From Vibrio sinus (GTDB taxonomy: Bacteria > Pseudomonadota > Gammaproteobacteria > Enterobacterales > Vibrionaceae): DNA of 64,000 nt. Within the stretch, counting starts at the first letter, position 1, and each line of letters starts with the position of its first letter. Position numbers and translations under genes: made by a program. This document shows, piece after piece, positions 35,782 through 44,025 of the stretch. Where the stretch lies: assembly GCF_023634645.1 (NCBI RefSeq), contig NZ_JAMKMR010000003.1, forward strand, positions 248,001 to 312,000. The letters are read 5' to 3'. The notes below the pieces were generated by a model. The model had not been told where the DNA came from. It did not search any database and saw nothing but the letters and a program-made list of their open reading frames with translations.

Positions 35782-36444
35782 ATGAAAAAACTTGTGATGG
35801 TTTTGCTGCTTGTGCTGGGGCTTGCGTGCGCAGGGGGAGGCTATTATATATTCGTTTTAAAACCCGAGTTGGACGCGGCAAAACAGAAAAAGCCCAAAAA
35901 AGTGGAAGAACCGAAAGGCGAAGAGCCTAAGGTAGAAAAAAAAGCCCCACCTCCACCACCTATCACAGATTTCTTTGTAAGCCCCGCACAACTTGGGATA
36001 CGAAATGCGCCAAGTTACGATGCATTCATCAATGATCACATGTATCGAGGTGATAAAGTTAAGATTTTAGAAAGGAAAGGGGATTGGGGCAGGATATCTC
36101 GCTACTATGTGTATGCCGAAGGTGGTAAAGAAGAAGCAGATTGGTTACCTATGGCAGGGCTGAGCCCCACAGCACTAGTGGTCAGCGAAAAAGAGCGAAT
36201 GGCAACCTTAACTGCATTTATTGGTGAATCGGACAATTTCAAAGAGCATGACAAAGCGTTTCTTAAAGCTACAGACATGCTGCTTAAGCAAGATAAATGT
36301 CGTCCAAGCGACTTTCAGGAAACCGAGGGTTGGGTGAAATCAGTCAAGTATAAGGATAGGGAAGTGTATTTTGTGTATTGTGGCGGGTTGAATTTGTCCA
36401 ATAAGATCTACTTAGATGTCCAAACGGGAGAAACGTTTCATTGA
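35782..36444 (+). CDS. Membrane-anchored protein with Pro/Lys-rich linker and SH3-like domain
   Basis: The 220-residue protein has an N-terminal membrane anchor (MKKLVMVLLLVLGLACAG), a charged and Pro-rich linker at about residues 32-57 (KKPKKVEEPKGEEPKVEKKA then PPPPP), an SH3-like segment (FVSPAQLGIRNAPSYDAFI; GDKVKILERKGDWGRIS; EEADWLPMAGLSP) and a C-terminal region of ~85 residues. The Lys/Pro linker resembles periplasm-spanning linkers. ATG 35782 follows GGAG with a 9-bp gap. Function is unknown. Confidence 0.75.
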   Translation: MKKLVMVLLLVLGLACAGGGYYIFVLKPELDAAKQKKPKKVEEPKGEEPKVEKKAPPPPPITDFFVSPAQLGIRNAPSYDAFINDHMYRGDKVKILERKGDWGRISRYYVYAEGGKEEADWLPMAGLSPTALVVSEKERMATLTAFIGESDNFKEHDKAFLKATDMLLKQDKCRPSDFQETEGWVKSVKYKDREVYFVYCGGLNLSNKIYLDVQTGETFH

Positions 36445-36580
36445 GGGGAAGTTGTTCAATAACCAGCTGTTTTCTGAGCAGTTGAGCGTCTCATTGTGAG
36501 TTTTAGAAAATTTTAGTTGCAGTTTGACAATGGTTTGCCCTAGTATTCACGCTAGATTTTATGCAGCTATTGTTTTGTAA

Positions 36581-37039
36581 ATGCCGATTCGCTTTCTAAG
36601 ATATATTGTTATCTCACTTCTTGCGACTATTTTGCCGTCGCAAGCGATGGCTAATTTGTTACAGAACGATGCGAACAGTTCTTCATCTCGTTTAACACTA
36701 CAAACCACGTCTCAAGTCAACCTTAATGAAGCGTTCGGCGAGTGTGGGAAAAACGAGACGACTCAGTGCTCTCCTACCTCCTCTAGTGCCCAGAATAAGT
36801 CCTCAACGTTTGAAAACCTTGGCGTGAGTCGCTGGAGCTCTTCAAGAACTGAGTCTGACAATACGCAACCTATTCACCCCAATTCTAGTAAATTAACACC
36901 TCCGACTAACCAGCCCGTCCAAAACGCTACTCAGGTAGCAACGAAGACGACCAGTACTGAGTTTAACTCAAGTCATCGTATTTCTGGCTGGAAAGAAACC
37001 AACGCGCATTACGTTGCGCTGAACAGTCAAAACGCCTAA
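36581..37039 (+). CDS. vemP: VemP, secretion-monitoring arrest peptide
   Basis: This 152-residue precursor has a signal peptide (FLRYIVISLLATILPSQAMA) and a Ser/Thr/Asn/Gln-rich body. Near its end lies the arrest stretch HRISGWKETNAHYVALNSQ, residues 132-150. In V. alginolyticus VemP the nascent chain stalls the ribosome at Gln156 when Sec export is slow. Here the equivalent Gln is Q150, codon 37028-37030, with W137 matching W143 by the same offset of six. It is followed by secD2F2, as in Vibrio. The Shine-Dalgarno site is poor. This is family knowledge applied by sequence match; stalling of this copy has not been shown. Confidence 0.93.
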   Translation: MPIRFLRYIVISLLATILPSQAMANLLQNDANSSSSRLTLQTTSQVNLNEAFGECGKNETTQCSPTSSSAQNKSSTFENLGVSRWSSSRTESDNTQPIHPNSSKLTPPTNQPVQNATQVATKTTSTEFNSSHRISGWKETNAHYVALNSQNA

Positions 37040-37144
37040 TTTCCACCTTTCATCATGTGTTAGCGGATAAGCCTGCTGGCTTATACGGTATTTGCATATG
37101 CTGATTTCATTTATTTGGTCAGGATTTAGGTGCGCAGTTGGCTA

Positions 37145-37219
37145 CCTATCTTGCTCAAACTTTCTTATCTAAATTAGAACTTACTATGAATACTCAGACT
37201 CGTCGTTTGAGCAAATAGG
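37145..37219 (+). promoter_or_regulatory. Hairpin sequestering the secD2 Shine-Dalgarno site
   Basis: CCTAT (37145-37149) and TTGCTCAAAC (37151-37160) pair with GTTTGAGCAA (37205-37214) and ATAGG (37215-37219), making a 15-bp stem with one bulged C (37150). AGGA (37217-37220) is the Shine-Dalgarno site of secD2 (ATG 37226), so three of its four bases are locked in the stem. This is the expected logic for VemP control: stalling on vemP should favour refolding and translation of secD2. Confidence 0.8.
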
Positions 37220-37225
37220 ACGTAT

Positions 37226-39046
37226 ATGAAGAACAATAAGCGCATACTCAATCACTATTCCAAATGGAAATATGTGTTTTTAATTGTAGTAGTGGTCATT
37301 CTGGCGCTCAGTGCGATACCAACTTGGTACGGTGAGCAGCCATCTATTCAATTAACCATGGCTCATCCAAATAAAACGATTGATTCGGTTCCAAAGTTGG
37401 CGAGCTTTTTGAAAGACAAGAACATCGTTGTCGACAAAATCACCCAGAAAGGTGAGAAGACGACACTGATATTCAGCAATGAAAACGATCAAACACTTGC
37501 ACGTCAAGCTTTAAACCCATTTGTGGGTAAGAAAGACACCATCACCTATTCTTTCGTTTCTGTTGCACCACAATGGCTTAGTGACCTAGGCTTTGCGCCA
37601 ATTAAGCTTGGTCTTGATTTACGTGGCGGCGTGCAATTCTTGCTTAACGTTGATGTAGATAAAGCGTTCTCGGAACAGCGCAACACTATGGTTGACGACA
37701 TCCGCGATATGCTCAGCAAAGCTAGCTTGTATGGTGTTAGGTTCAAGAATGATACAACAGTTGGATTTGATGCGGTTAGCAACAACTCAGCGGCACTAGA
37801 TAAAGTTCAAAATTACGTGCAAAGCAACTACTCTGGCTGGTCAGTGAAGCATTATTCTGACAAGTTAGTGGTTCAGCCTACCAAGTCGAATCGTGAAGAA
37901 TTCCAAAACGCGACAGTTCAGCAAAACTTGAAGATCATGCGTGATCGTATCGAGCAGCTAGGTATTACTGAAGCGCTAGTGCAACGCCAAGGTGCCAACA
38001 AAATACTGATTGATCTTCCAGGGGTACAAGACCCAACGAAAGCGAAGAAGATTATCGGTGCAACGGCAAGTTTGGCTTTTCATGAAGTGATCCCACCTAC
38101 GCAACCAATGACAGCAGACGACATCGTTCTGAAAGACAATAAAGGCGAAAACGTTGTATTAAACCGTCGACCTGTTCTAACCGGCGAACACATCATCAAT
38201 GCTCGTGCAAGCGTTGACAAGATGGGTATGGCGGAAGTTGATATCTCGCTTGATCACGCTGGTGGTAAGCTGATGAGTGCATTCTCTGGTACTCACATTG
38301 GTAAACCAATGGCAACCGTTTACCGCGAGTATCAAACGAATGCCAAAGGCCAAACTGAGCGTAAAGAACGTGTCATCAGTGTCGCGACCATTCAGTCGAA
38401 GCTTGGTAGCCAGTTCCGTATTACAGGGGCGGGTAGCTTGCAACAAGCCCAACAATTGGCACTGCTTCTTCGTGCTGGCTCACTAACAGCGCCAGTCACC
38501 ATTGTTGCAGAGCAAACCATTGGTGCATCGCTGGGTGCAGAAAACATTCATAATGGTTTTGCTGCGCTTGCACTAGGTATGGCATTGACACTGACGTTTA
38601 TGGCGCTGTGGTATCGCCGTCTGGGTTGGGTTGCTGACGTGGCGCTACTGGTCAACATGGTTTGTTTGATTGGTCTTATTGCGCTTCTGCCGGGTGCGGT
38701 GCTAACGCTTCCGGGTATTGCAGGCCTAGTACTAACCGTCGGTATGGCTGTCGATACCAACGTGCTTATTTTTGAGCGTATACGCGACAAAATACGAGAA
38801 GGGCGTTCGTTAGCTCAAGCCATCGATCAAGGCTTTAGCTCAGCATTTAGCACTATTTTTGATGCGAACGTGACCACTATGATCACTGCCGTTATTTTAT
38901 ATTCAATTGGTAATGGTCCAATTGCTGGCTTTGCAATGACCTTAGGCTTAGGTCTTCTAACCAGTATGTTTACCGGTGTATTCGCTTCTCGCGCAATTAT
39001 CAACTTAGTTTGGGGTCGTGACGGACGTCGAGGTCTGAAGGTTTAA
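37226..39046 (+). CDS. secD: SecD2, protein-export membrane protein (second copy)
   Basis: The 606-residue Sec accessory protein has an N-terminal membrane helix (KYVFLIVVVVILALSAIPTW), a large periplasmic P1 domain (KLGLDLRGGVQFLLNVDVD) and a C-terminal RND-type bundle containing LTVGMAVDTNVLIFERIRDK with the conserved Asp. It uses ion flow to promote late translocation. There is no yajC upstream, unlike the main secDF operon. Association with vemP marks it as the inducible SecDF2 of Vibrio. Confidence 0.95.
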   Translation: MKNNKRILNHYSKWKYVFLIVVVVILALSAIPTWYGEQPSIQLTMAHPNKTIDSVPKLASFLKDKNIVVDKITQKGEKTTLIFSNENDQTLARQALNPFVGKKDTITYSFVSVAPQWLSDLGFAPIKLGLDLRGGVQFLLNVDVDKAFSEQRNTMVDDIRDMLSKASLYGVRFKNDTTVGFDAVSNNSAALDKVQNYVQSNYSGWSVKHYSDKLVVQPTKSNREEFQNATVQQNLKIMRDRIEQLGITEALVQRQGANKILIDLPGVQDPTKAKKIIGATASLAFHEVIPPTQPMTADDIVLKDNKGENVVLNRRPVLTGEHIINARASVDKMGMAEVDISLDHAGGKLMSAFSGTHIGKPMATVYREYQTNAKGQTERKERVISVATIQSKLGSQFRITGAGSLQQAQQLALLLRAGSLTAPVTIVAEQTIGASLGAENIHNGFAALALGMALTLTFMALWYRRLGWVADVALLVNMVCLIGLIALLPGAVLTLPGIAGLVLTVGMAVDTNVLIFERIRDKIREGRSLAQAIDQGFSSAFSTIFDANVTTMITAVILYSIGNGPIAGFAMTLGLGLLTSMFTGVFASRAIINLVWGRDGRRGLKV

Positions 39047-39049
39047 GTT

Positions 39050-39952
39050 ATGTCTGAATTCTTTAAGAAAAATATTCGTAAAACCCGCTATATCACTGGC
39101 ATTGTATCGGTTACTTTGATTGTCATCTCTCTAGCCGCATTTGCTATTCGAGGGTTAAACTGGGGGCTAGACTTTACTGGCGGTATGTTGACTGAAGTGT
39201 CCGTGGATGCCAGCCTAACTAACGTAGATTTGTTAAAAGCGATTAAACCCGTTTACGGCGAGTCGGCCAGTGTGACTCATGCAGGGCAAGAAGGTCGTTG
39301 GCTTATTCGTTATGCCATTCCTAAGAAAGGTGATAAAGAACCTTCTATGGCGCAAACCTTATCTAAGGTGTCCAAATCAGTAAAAGTCGTCAGTACTAGC
39401 ATGGTGGGTTCACAGGTCGGTAAGAGCATGGTAAACCAAGGTGGACTTGCGTTAATTACCTCTTTGCTGTGTATCCTTGGCTATCTTTGTTTCCGTTTTG
39501 AATGGCGTTTGGCAACAGGTTCATTGCTTGCGTTATTACACGACGTTATCTTGGTACTAGGCTTTTTCGCTGCAACGCAAATGCAGTTTGATCTTACGAC
39601 ATTTGCTGCAGTGCTAGCGATATTGGGTTATTCACTCAACGACTCTATCATTGTTTCGGACCGTATTCGCGAGCTACTGGTGGCAAGACAGCGCGATCCT
39701 ATTGAGAAAATCAACGATGATGCCGTTGTCGCGACATTCTCTCGTACCATGGTGACTTCTGGTACGACGTTGCTGACGGTAGCGGCACTATGGTTAATGG
39801 GCGGCCAAGCGCTACAAGGTTTCTCTACCGCGATGTTCATCGGCATCCTGTCTGGGACTTGGTCTTCGATTTCTATAGGTACTGTGTTACCTGAGTGGTT
39901 TAAGCTTGAGCCTAAGCACTACTTGCCAGTCGAAGTTGATGCGGCGCCGTAG
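39050..39952 (+). CDS. secF: SecF2, protein-export membrane protein (second copy)
   Basis: The 300-residue partner of SecD2 has an N-terminal helix (ITGIVSVTLIVISLAAFAIR), a short periplasmic domain (LNWGLDFTGGMLTEV) and a C-terminal bundle with ILGYSLNDSIIVSDRIREL, the SecF-typical motif. It starts 3 bp after secD2. A strong terminator follows 65 bp downstream, so the unit vemP-secD2-secF2 ends here. Confidence 0.95.
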   Translation: MSEFFKKNIRKTRYITGIVSVTLIVISLAAFAIRGLNWGLDFTGGMLTEVSVDASLTNVDLLKAIKPVYGESASVTHAGQEGRWLIRYAIPKKGDKEPSMAQTLSKVSKSVKVVSTSMVGSQVGKSMVNQGGLALITSLLCILGYLCFRFEWRLATGSLLALLHDVILVLGFFAATQMQFDLTTFAAVLAILGYSLNDSIIVSDRIRELLVARQRDPIEKINDDAVVATFSRTMVTSGTTLLTVAALWLMGGQALQGFSTAMFIGILSGTWSSISIGTVLPEWFKLEPKHYLPVEVDAAP

Positions 39953-40017
39953 CGCGAGTCAATTTATTCTTTACCCTTAGCTCAGGTACTTTAGCTAGGA
40001 AAATAGAGTGAATATGT

Positions 40018-40050
40018 AGCCTCTTCACAATCGTGTGAAGAGGCTTTTTT
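40018..40050 (+). terminator. Strong terminator after secF2
   Basis: A perfect 12-bp stem, AGCCTCTTCACA (40018-40029) with TGTGAAGAGGCT (40034-40045) and an ATCG loop, is followed by T5. Confidence 0.95.
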
Positions 40051-40088
40051 ATGTACAAAAGTTGGCCTTGTAGATTGTAAAGCCTCAC

Positions 40089-40823
40089 TTATTGCTGGGT
40101 ATTTTCAGCTAAGAATGCTTGGAACTCATACCAAGACTTCCTATCAGCGTCTTCTCGATACCTATCGGAGTCGAAAACGGTGAAGGCGTGTGGAGCACCA
40201 CTGTATGTGATCATTTGGTGAGGCACTTTTGCGCTTTCCAACTCGTTAGCTAGCGTAGCGAACTGATCCATTGGGATAGCGGTATCGGCCGTGCCGTGTA
40301 AAACCAGTATCGGCGCAGTTGTGTTGTCATACGACTGACCCGGTGGCGTTTTCAAACCACCATGAAAAGTGACGAAGCCTTTCGCGTTCATTCCAGCTCG
40401 TGCTGATTCCAGAACCGCGGCACCACCAAAGCAGTAACCCATGACGACAACGTTGTCCGTATTGCCGCCTAGTGCGCCTGCTTTTTCTAGACTTGCTTGC
40501 ATAAGGGTACGTAATTTTTGTCTGTCTTTATACAATTCACCGGTATGCTGGCGCTTATCTTCCACTTTTGTTGGACGAACGCCTTTGCCAAACAGATCAG
40601 CAGCAAACACGTTGTAGCCGCGCTGATTAAGCATTTCGACACGCGTTTTTTCGTAATCCGTTAACCCATCCCAATCATGTACGAGGAGAACCAGTGGGGC
40701 ATTGCTATCAACTTTTGACCAGTAACCTTCATACTCAGCACCGTTAACCTCGTATACAACATCATTTCCAGCAAGAGCCTGAGTAGAAAATAAGACTATT
40801 GCCCACGCAAACCAATTTTTCAT
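40089..40823 (-). CDS. Exported dienelactone hydrolase-family protein
   Basis: The 244-residue alpha/beta hydrolase has a signal peptide (MKNWFAWAIVLFSTQALAG). The nucleophile lies in VVMGYCFGGAAVLES (Cys in GxCxGG, as in dienelactone hydrolases), the acid in LHGTADTAIPMDQF and the His in SGAPHAFTVF. AGGAGGTCGC precedes ATG 40823, which decides the start. The presence of a signal peptide puts it in the periplasm. The substrate is unknown. Confidence 0.9.
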   Translation of the reverse strand: MKNWFAWAIVLFSTQALAGNDVVYEVNGAEYEGYWSKVDSNAPLVLLVHDWDGLTDYEKTRVEMLNQRGYNVFAADLFGKGVRPTKVEDKRQHTGELYKDRQKLRTLMQASLEKAGALGGNTDNVVVMGYCFGGAAVLESARAGMNAKGFVTFHGGLKTPPGQSYDNTTAPILVLHGTADTAIPMDQFATLANELESAKVPHQMITYSGAPHAFTVFDSDRYREDADRKSWYEFQAFLAENTQQ

Positions 40824-41048
40824 GCGACCTCCTGTTGTCAAAATAAACCTTGTTTGAGAAAAGTTTAGGCAAGTAACCAATGAGAGAAAATACACAAATC
40901 TAGATGTGTGACCTGCTATCCGATTAATATTGTTAACAGTGATTTCCGGGTACGCAATTTGTTACTTTTTTAACGACTTCAGGTAGGACTAGGATGAGGG
41001 TATACTAAAGCGTGCAAATCTTAGTTTCCTGAATTCAAGAAGTTATCT

Positions 41049-41861
41049 ATGTTAGACAAAACCATAAAATTTATTGCCGCCGATATGGACGGGACGCTTT
41101 TGGACGAAAATGGACAACTCGATCCTGGTTTTTTTCGTCTATATGAAAGACTAAAACAGAAAAATATTCTCTTTTCTCCTGCATCAGGACGCCAATATTT
41201 TAGCCTGAAATCTACGTTTTCCCCTGTTGCTAATGACATGATATTTATTGCAGATAACGGCACGTTAGTGATGCAGGGGGGACGTGAAATCTACAGTTCT
41301 ACCATCGACACTCAATCCGCTCTGGAGGTGGTTAAGCTAGCTAAAGATATTGATGGCACTCACGTTGTATTATGTGGGAAAAAGTCAGCGTACGTTGATA
41401 CCCAATGCACGAGCGCGTTAGAAGAGATCAAAAAGTATTATCACGAATGTCTACAAGTCGGTGATCTTTTGCATGTAGACGACGAATTTATCAAAGTCGC
41501 TATTTTGCACTTTGATGGCTCGGAAGACCGTATTTATCCATCAATTAATGAAGCCTTTGGCCAATCTCTCAAAGTGGTGGTGAGTTCTAAGATCTGGCTA
41601 GATGTGATGAATGCTAGTGCTTCAAAAGGCGATGCCATTCGCCACTTGCAAACAATGTTGGGTTTTACCGCAGATGAAACGATGACGTTTGGTGATTACT
41701 TCAATGATGTGGAAATGCTACAAGCGAGCCGCTATTCCTACGCGATGGCAAATGCACACGAGGGTGTAAAGCAATATGCACGATATCAAGCACCAAGCAA
41801 TAAAGAAAATGGTGTTATCCAAGTGATAGAACAATATCTTGATACGTTAGATAAGGATTAA
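41049..41861 (+). CDS. Cof-type HAD-IIB phosphatase
   Basis: This 270-residue cytoplasmic phosphatase has the HAD motif FIAADMDGTLLDENGQL at the N-terminus and motif IV FGDYFNDVEML near residue 216, with a type IIB cap between. Family members act on sugar phosphates, nucleotides or flavin intermediates. It precedes another HAD phosphatase (yjjG) by 13 bp after its stop, so the two are probably co-transcribed. Confidence 0.92.
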   Translation: MLDKTIKFIAADMDGTLLDENGQLDPGFFRLYERLKQKNILFSPASGRQYFSLKSTFSPVANDMIFIADNGTLVMQGGREIYSSTIDTQSALEVVKLAKDIDGTHVVLCGKKSAYVDTQCTSALEEIKKYYHECLQVGDLLHVDDEFIKVAILHFDGSEDRIYPSINEAFGQSLKVVVSSKIWLDVMNASASKGDAIRHLQTMLGFTADETMTFGDYFNDVEMLQASRYSYAMANAHEGVKQYARYQAPSNKENGVIQVIEQYLDTLDKD

Positions 41862-41874
41862 GAGGAAATTGGCG

Positions 41875-42549
41875 ATGAAGTACAAGTGGATTTTATTTGA
41901 TGCAGACGAAACGCTATTTCATTTTGACGCATTCAGCGGTCTTAAGCTGATGTTATCAAGAAAAGGTGTCGAGTTTAGTGAAAGTGACTACCAAGACTAT
42001 AAAGCATTAAACAAGCCTTTGTGGGATCGATATCAGCAGGGCACCATTACGGCTCATGAAATTAAACTCACTCGATTTGATGCATGGGCGAAAAAACTGA
42101 ACACGACGGCGCTAGAGCTAAATGTGTCCTTTCTTCAAGCAATGGCTGATATTAGCACGATGTTACCGGGAGCAAAGGAACTGATAGAATCACTAGCAGG
42201 TAAAGTAAAGCTCGGCATCATTACCAACGGATTTAGCGACTTGCAATTCGTTCGCTTGGAAAAACATGGTTTAGATGATCATTTTGAACATGTAGTTATC
42301 TCAGAAGAAGTTGGGGTGGCGAAGCCAGACAGAAAGATTTTTGAATTTGCCATGAATAAGATGGGACAGCCAGATAAAAAACAAGTCTTAATGGTTGGAG
42401 ACAATTTACATTCAGATATCTTGGGTGGTAGGGATTATGGTTTTGATACTTGCTGGTTAAATAGCGAAGGCAAAAACGCTGATGGTGAAATTACACCGAA
42501 TTATACAGTTAGGTCGCTGACTGATTTACGAAACTTATTGGTGGATTAG
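41875..42549 (+). CDS. yjjG: YjjG-type pyrimidine 5'-nucleotidase (HAD)
   Basis: The 224-residue HAD phosphatase has motif I LFDADETLFHFDAF, motif III region VGVAKPDRKIFEFA and motif IV MVGDNLHSDILGGRDYGFDT. DADETLFHFDAF and the overall length match YjjG, which dephosphorylates non-canonical pyrimidine nucleotides such as dUMP. ATG 41875 has AGAGGAAA upstream, so the TTG two codons earlier is not used. It follows the Cof-type phosphatase gene. Confidence 0.87.
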   Translation: MKYKWILFDADETLFHFDAFSGLKLMLSRKGVEFSESDYQDYKALNKPLWDRYQQGTITAHEIKLTRFDAWAKKLNTTALELNVSFLQAMADISTMLPGAKELIESLAGKVKLGIITNGFSDLQFVRLEKHGLDDHFEHVVISEEVGVAKPDRKIFEFAMNKMGQPDKKQVLMVGDNLHSDILGGRDYGFDTCWLNSEGKNADGEITPNYTVRSLTDLRNLLVD

Positions 42550-42702
42550 AACCAGATCCTTTCAGCATTACTCACTTACTACAATTATGAAAAAAATCGC
42601 ACTAAATTTAGTTGAATAATGTGATATCGTGCGAATCTAAGCTGGGCTTCCTCTCTTACACTTTTATACAAGCTTTGAATAGCGCGTTGGTTAGGGGGCT
42701 CT

Positions 42703-43296
42703 ATGGCAGTCACGGGTATAGTGACAGAGTGGAACGAAAATAAAGGCTATGGGTATATTTCGGTGAACAATCAGCCTATCAAGATTTTCTTTCATATTTC
42801 TGATTTTTCAGGACATAGCTTGCGGCCACAAGTCAGTGAGCATGTGATATTTAGTTTGACAAAGGACAACAGCGGCAACTTGAGAGCCGTAGATATAAAG
42901 CGGCCCATTGTGTTCAACTTTTCTATTGCTCTTGCTATATGGTTTGCAACCATGGTGGTAGGAAGTATTTATTTGCTCAATTATCCGATAATAGTGATTG
43001 ACTACTTGTTGTTGATCAGCGGATTTACGTATGTGCTCTATGCGTTCGACAAATCGTTATCATCTAGTGATAATTGGCAGGTTCCCGAGCTTGTCTTTCA
43101 TGTTTTCACCCTTGCTGGCGGCTGGCCTGGGGCGGTGCTTGCGCAGTCATTTCTTAGACACAGGCCGCTCTCATTAAGTTACTTGCCTACATTCTGGTTT
43201 ACCGTGATAGCGAACGTTACTTTGTTTGCTTGGTCATTATCTGGGCCAGGTCGAGAAAAGCTGTCAGAGGTGGTGAGTTGGGTTTTTCTGCTTTAG
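42703..43296 (+). CDS. Cold-shock domain fused to DUF1294 membrane domain
   Basis: The 197-residue protein has an N-terminal cold-shock-like nucleic-acid-binding domain (GIVTEWNENKGYGYIS, then FFHISDF) at residues 1-67. It continues into a DUF1294 membrane domain with about four hydrophobic segments (VFNFSIALAIWFATMVVGSI; VFHVFTLAGGWPGAVLAQSF; FWFTVIANVTLFAWSL). RNP1 Lys-Gly-Tyr-Gly-Tyr is present. CSD-DUF1294 fusions occur widely in proteobacteria; the role is unknown but suggests an RNA- or DNA-binding face on the cytoplasmic side of the membrane. Confidence 0.88.
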   Translation: MAVTGIVTEWNENKGYGYISVNNQPIKIFFHISDFSGHSLRPQVSEHVIFSLTKDNSGNLRAVDIKRPIVFNFSIALAIWFATMVVGSIYLLNYPIIVIDYLLLISGFTYVLYAFDKSLSSSDNWQVPELVFHVFTLAGGWPGAVLAQSFLRHRPLSLSYLPTFWFTVIANVTLFAWSLSGPGREKLSEVVSWVFLL

Positions 43297-43322
43297 CCAT
43301 TTACTTGCTGAACCAATTGCAA

Positions 43323-43348
43323 CGAGGTAACCCAATAAGGTTGCCTCG
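43323..43348. terminator. Hairpin between CSD-DUF1294 and chorismate mutase genes
   Basis: CGAGGTAACC (43323-43332) pairs with GGTTGCCTCG (43339-43348) with a 6-nt loop and one G-T pair. It lies between convergent genes but lacks a clear T-run, so it is a weak terminator at best. Confidence 0.45.
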
Positions 43349-43369
43349 CTCAGTGTTATGGCCTGATAA

Positions 43370-43915
43370 CTATTTGCTTGCTAGGCGCACTTTCATCAAC
43401 CCATTGTACAGATTGTTTTTATCCGCTTCGGTTAGGTTTTTGACGGTAATGCTGTTAACAAATTGCTCTCTTTCATTATTTTTAAAAGGTCCTGATTGCT
43501 CTAGGTGTGCCTTGATTTGCGATAGGATTTGGTCACCTAAGGTAATGAGCGCAGGACGAACCTGAGTTTTAAGGTTCAAAGGCTTAGCATTTAGTGCTGC
43601 TGGGTCTGTCAACCAATCTGCACGGTAACGGTATTGAATGGCTTTTGCAGCACTAATTTGTGCAACAAAGAAGGCTTTAACGGAAGTCGGGTTTAAGCCA
43701 ATTTCTTTGGCTTGAGCTTGAGCCTTTTGAATTACAACGGCTTCCCGAGCGGTGTCTTCAATTTGTAGGTGTTTCTGCGCTTTGTATAGTGCTACGTCTT
43801 TCATGTAGCCCAATCGATGGTTTATATTTTGGAACAGTGTGCTTGAATTGCCAGCGGCAAAAGCGAAAGGCGTTGCAAAAATGAGAAGAAATACAAAAAG
43901 TTGTCTTACTTTCAC
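43370..43915 (-). CDS. Periplasmic chorismate mutase (AroQ-gamma type)
   Basis: The 181-residue protein has a signal peptide (LFVFLLIFATPFAFAAG) and a helical AroQ domain (LFQNINHRLGYMKDVALYK, then DTAREAVVIQKAQAQAKEIG and VKAFFVAQISAAKAIQYRYR). The Arg, Lys and Gln/Glu positions expected for chorismate binding are present by inspection. It should convert chorismate to prephenate in the periplasm, where no main aromatic pathway runs; the reason for export in this family is unresolved. It stands alone on the minus strand. Confidence 0.87.
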   Translation of the reverse strand: MKVRQLFVFLLIFATPFAFAAGNSSTLFQNINHRLGYMKDVALYKAQKHLQIEDTAREAVVIQKAQAQAKEIGLNPTSVKAFFVAQISAAKAIQYRYRADWLTDPAALNAKPLNLKTQVRPALITLGDQILSQIKAHLEQSGPFKNNEREQFVNSITVKNLTEADKNNLYNGLMKVRLASK

Positions 43916-44025
43916 AGTGTGTAGTCCATTTGAGGTTAACAGAAGGCTATAAGGTTACTCACTTTTTTGGCGTATTTAAAATAAAAATTATTGTTCGTTT
44001 AATAACAAAAATATTAAGTACAGAA

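Noticed and set aside
36561..36599. 12-codon upstream frame overlapping the vemP start
   Set aside because: It has no ribosome binding site and its short overlap with vemP is easily due to chance.
42614..42635. TGTGATATCGTGCGAA as a possible CRP site upstream of the CSD-DUF1294 gene
   Set aside because: Only the first half site matches; the second half lacks TCACA.
43230..43565. 111-residue plus-strand frame across the CSD-DUF1294/chorismate mutase junction
   Set aside because: It overlaps the ends of two well-supported convergent genes and crosses the hairpin.
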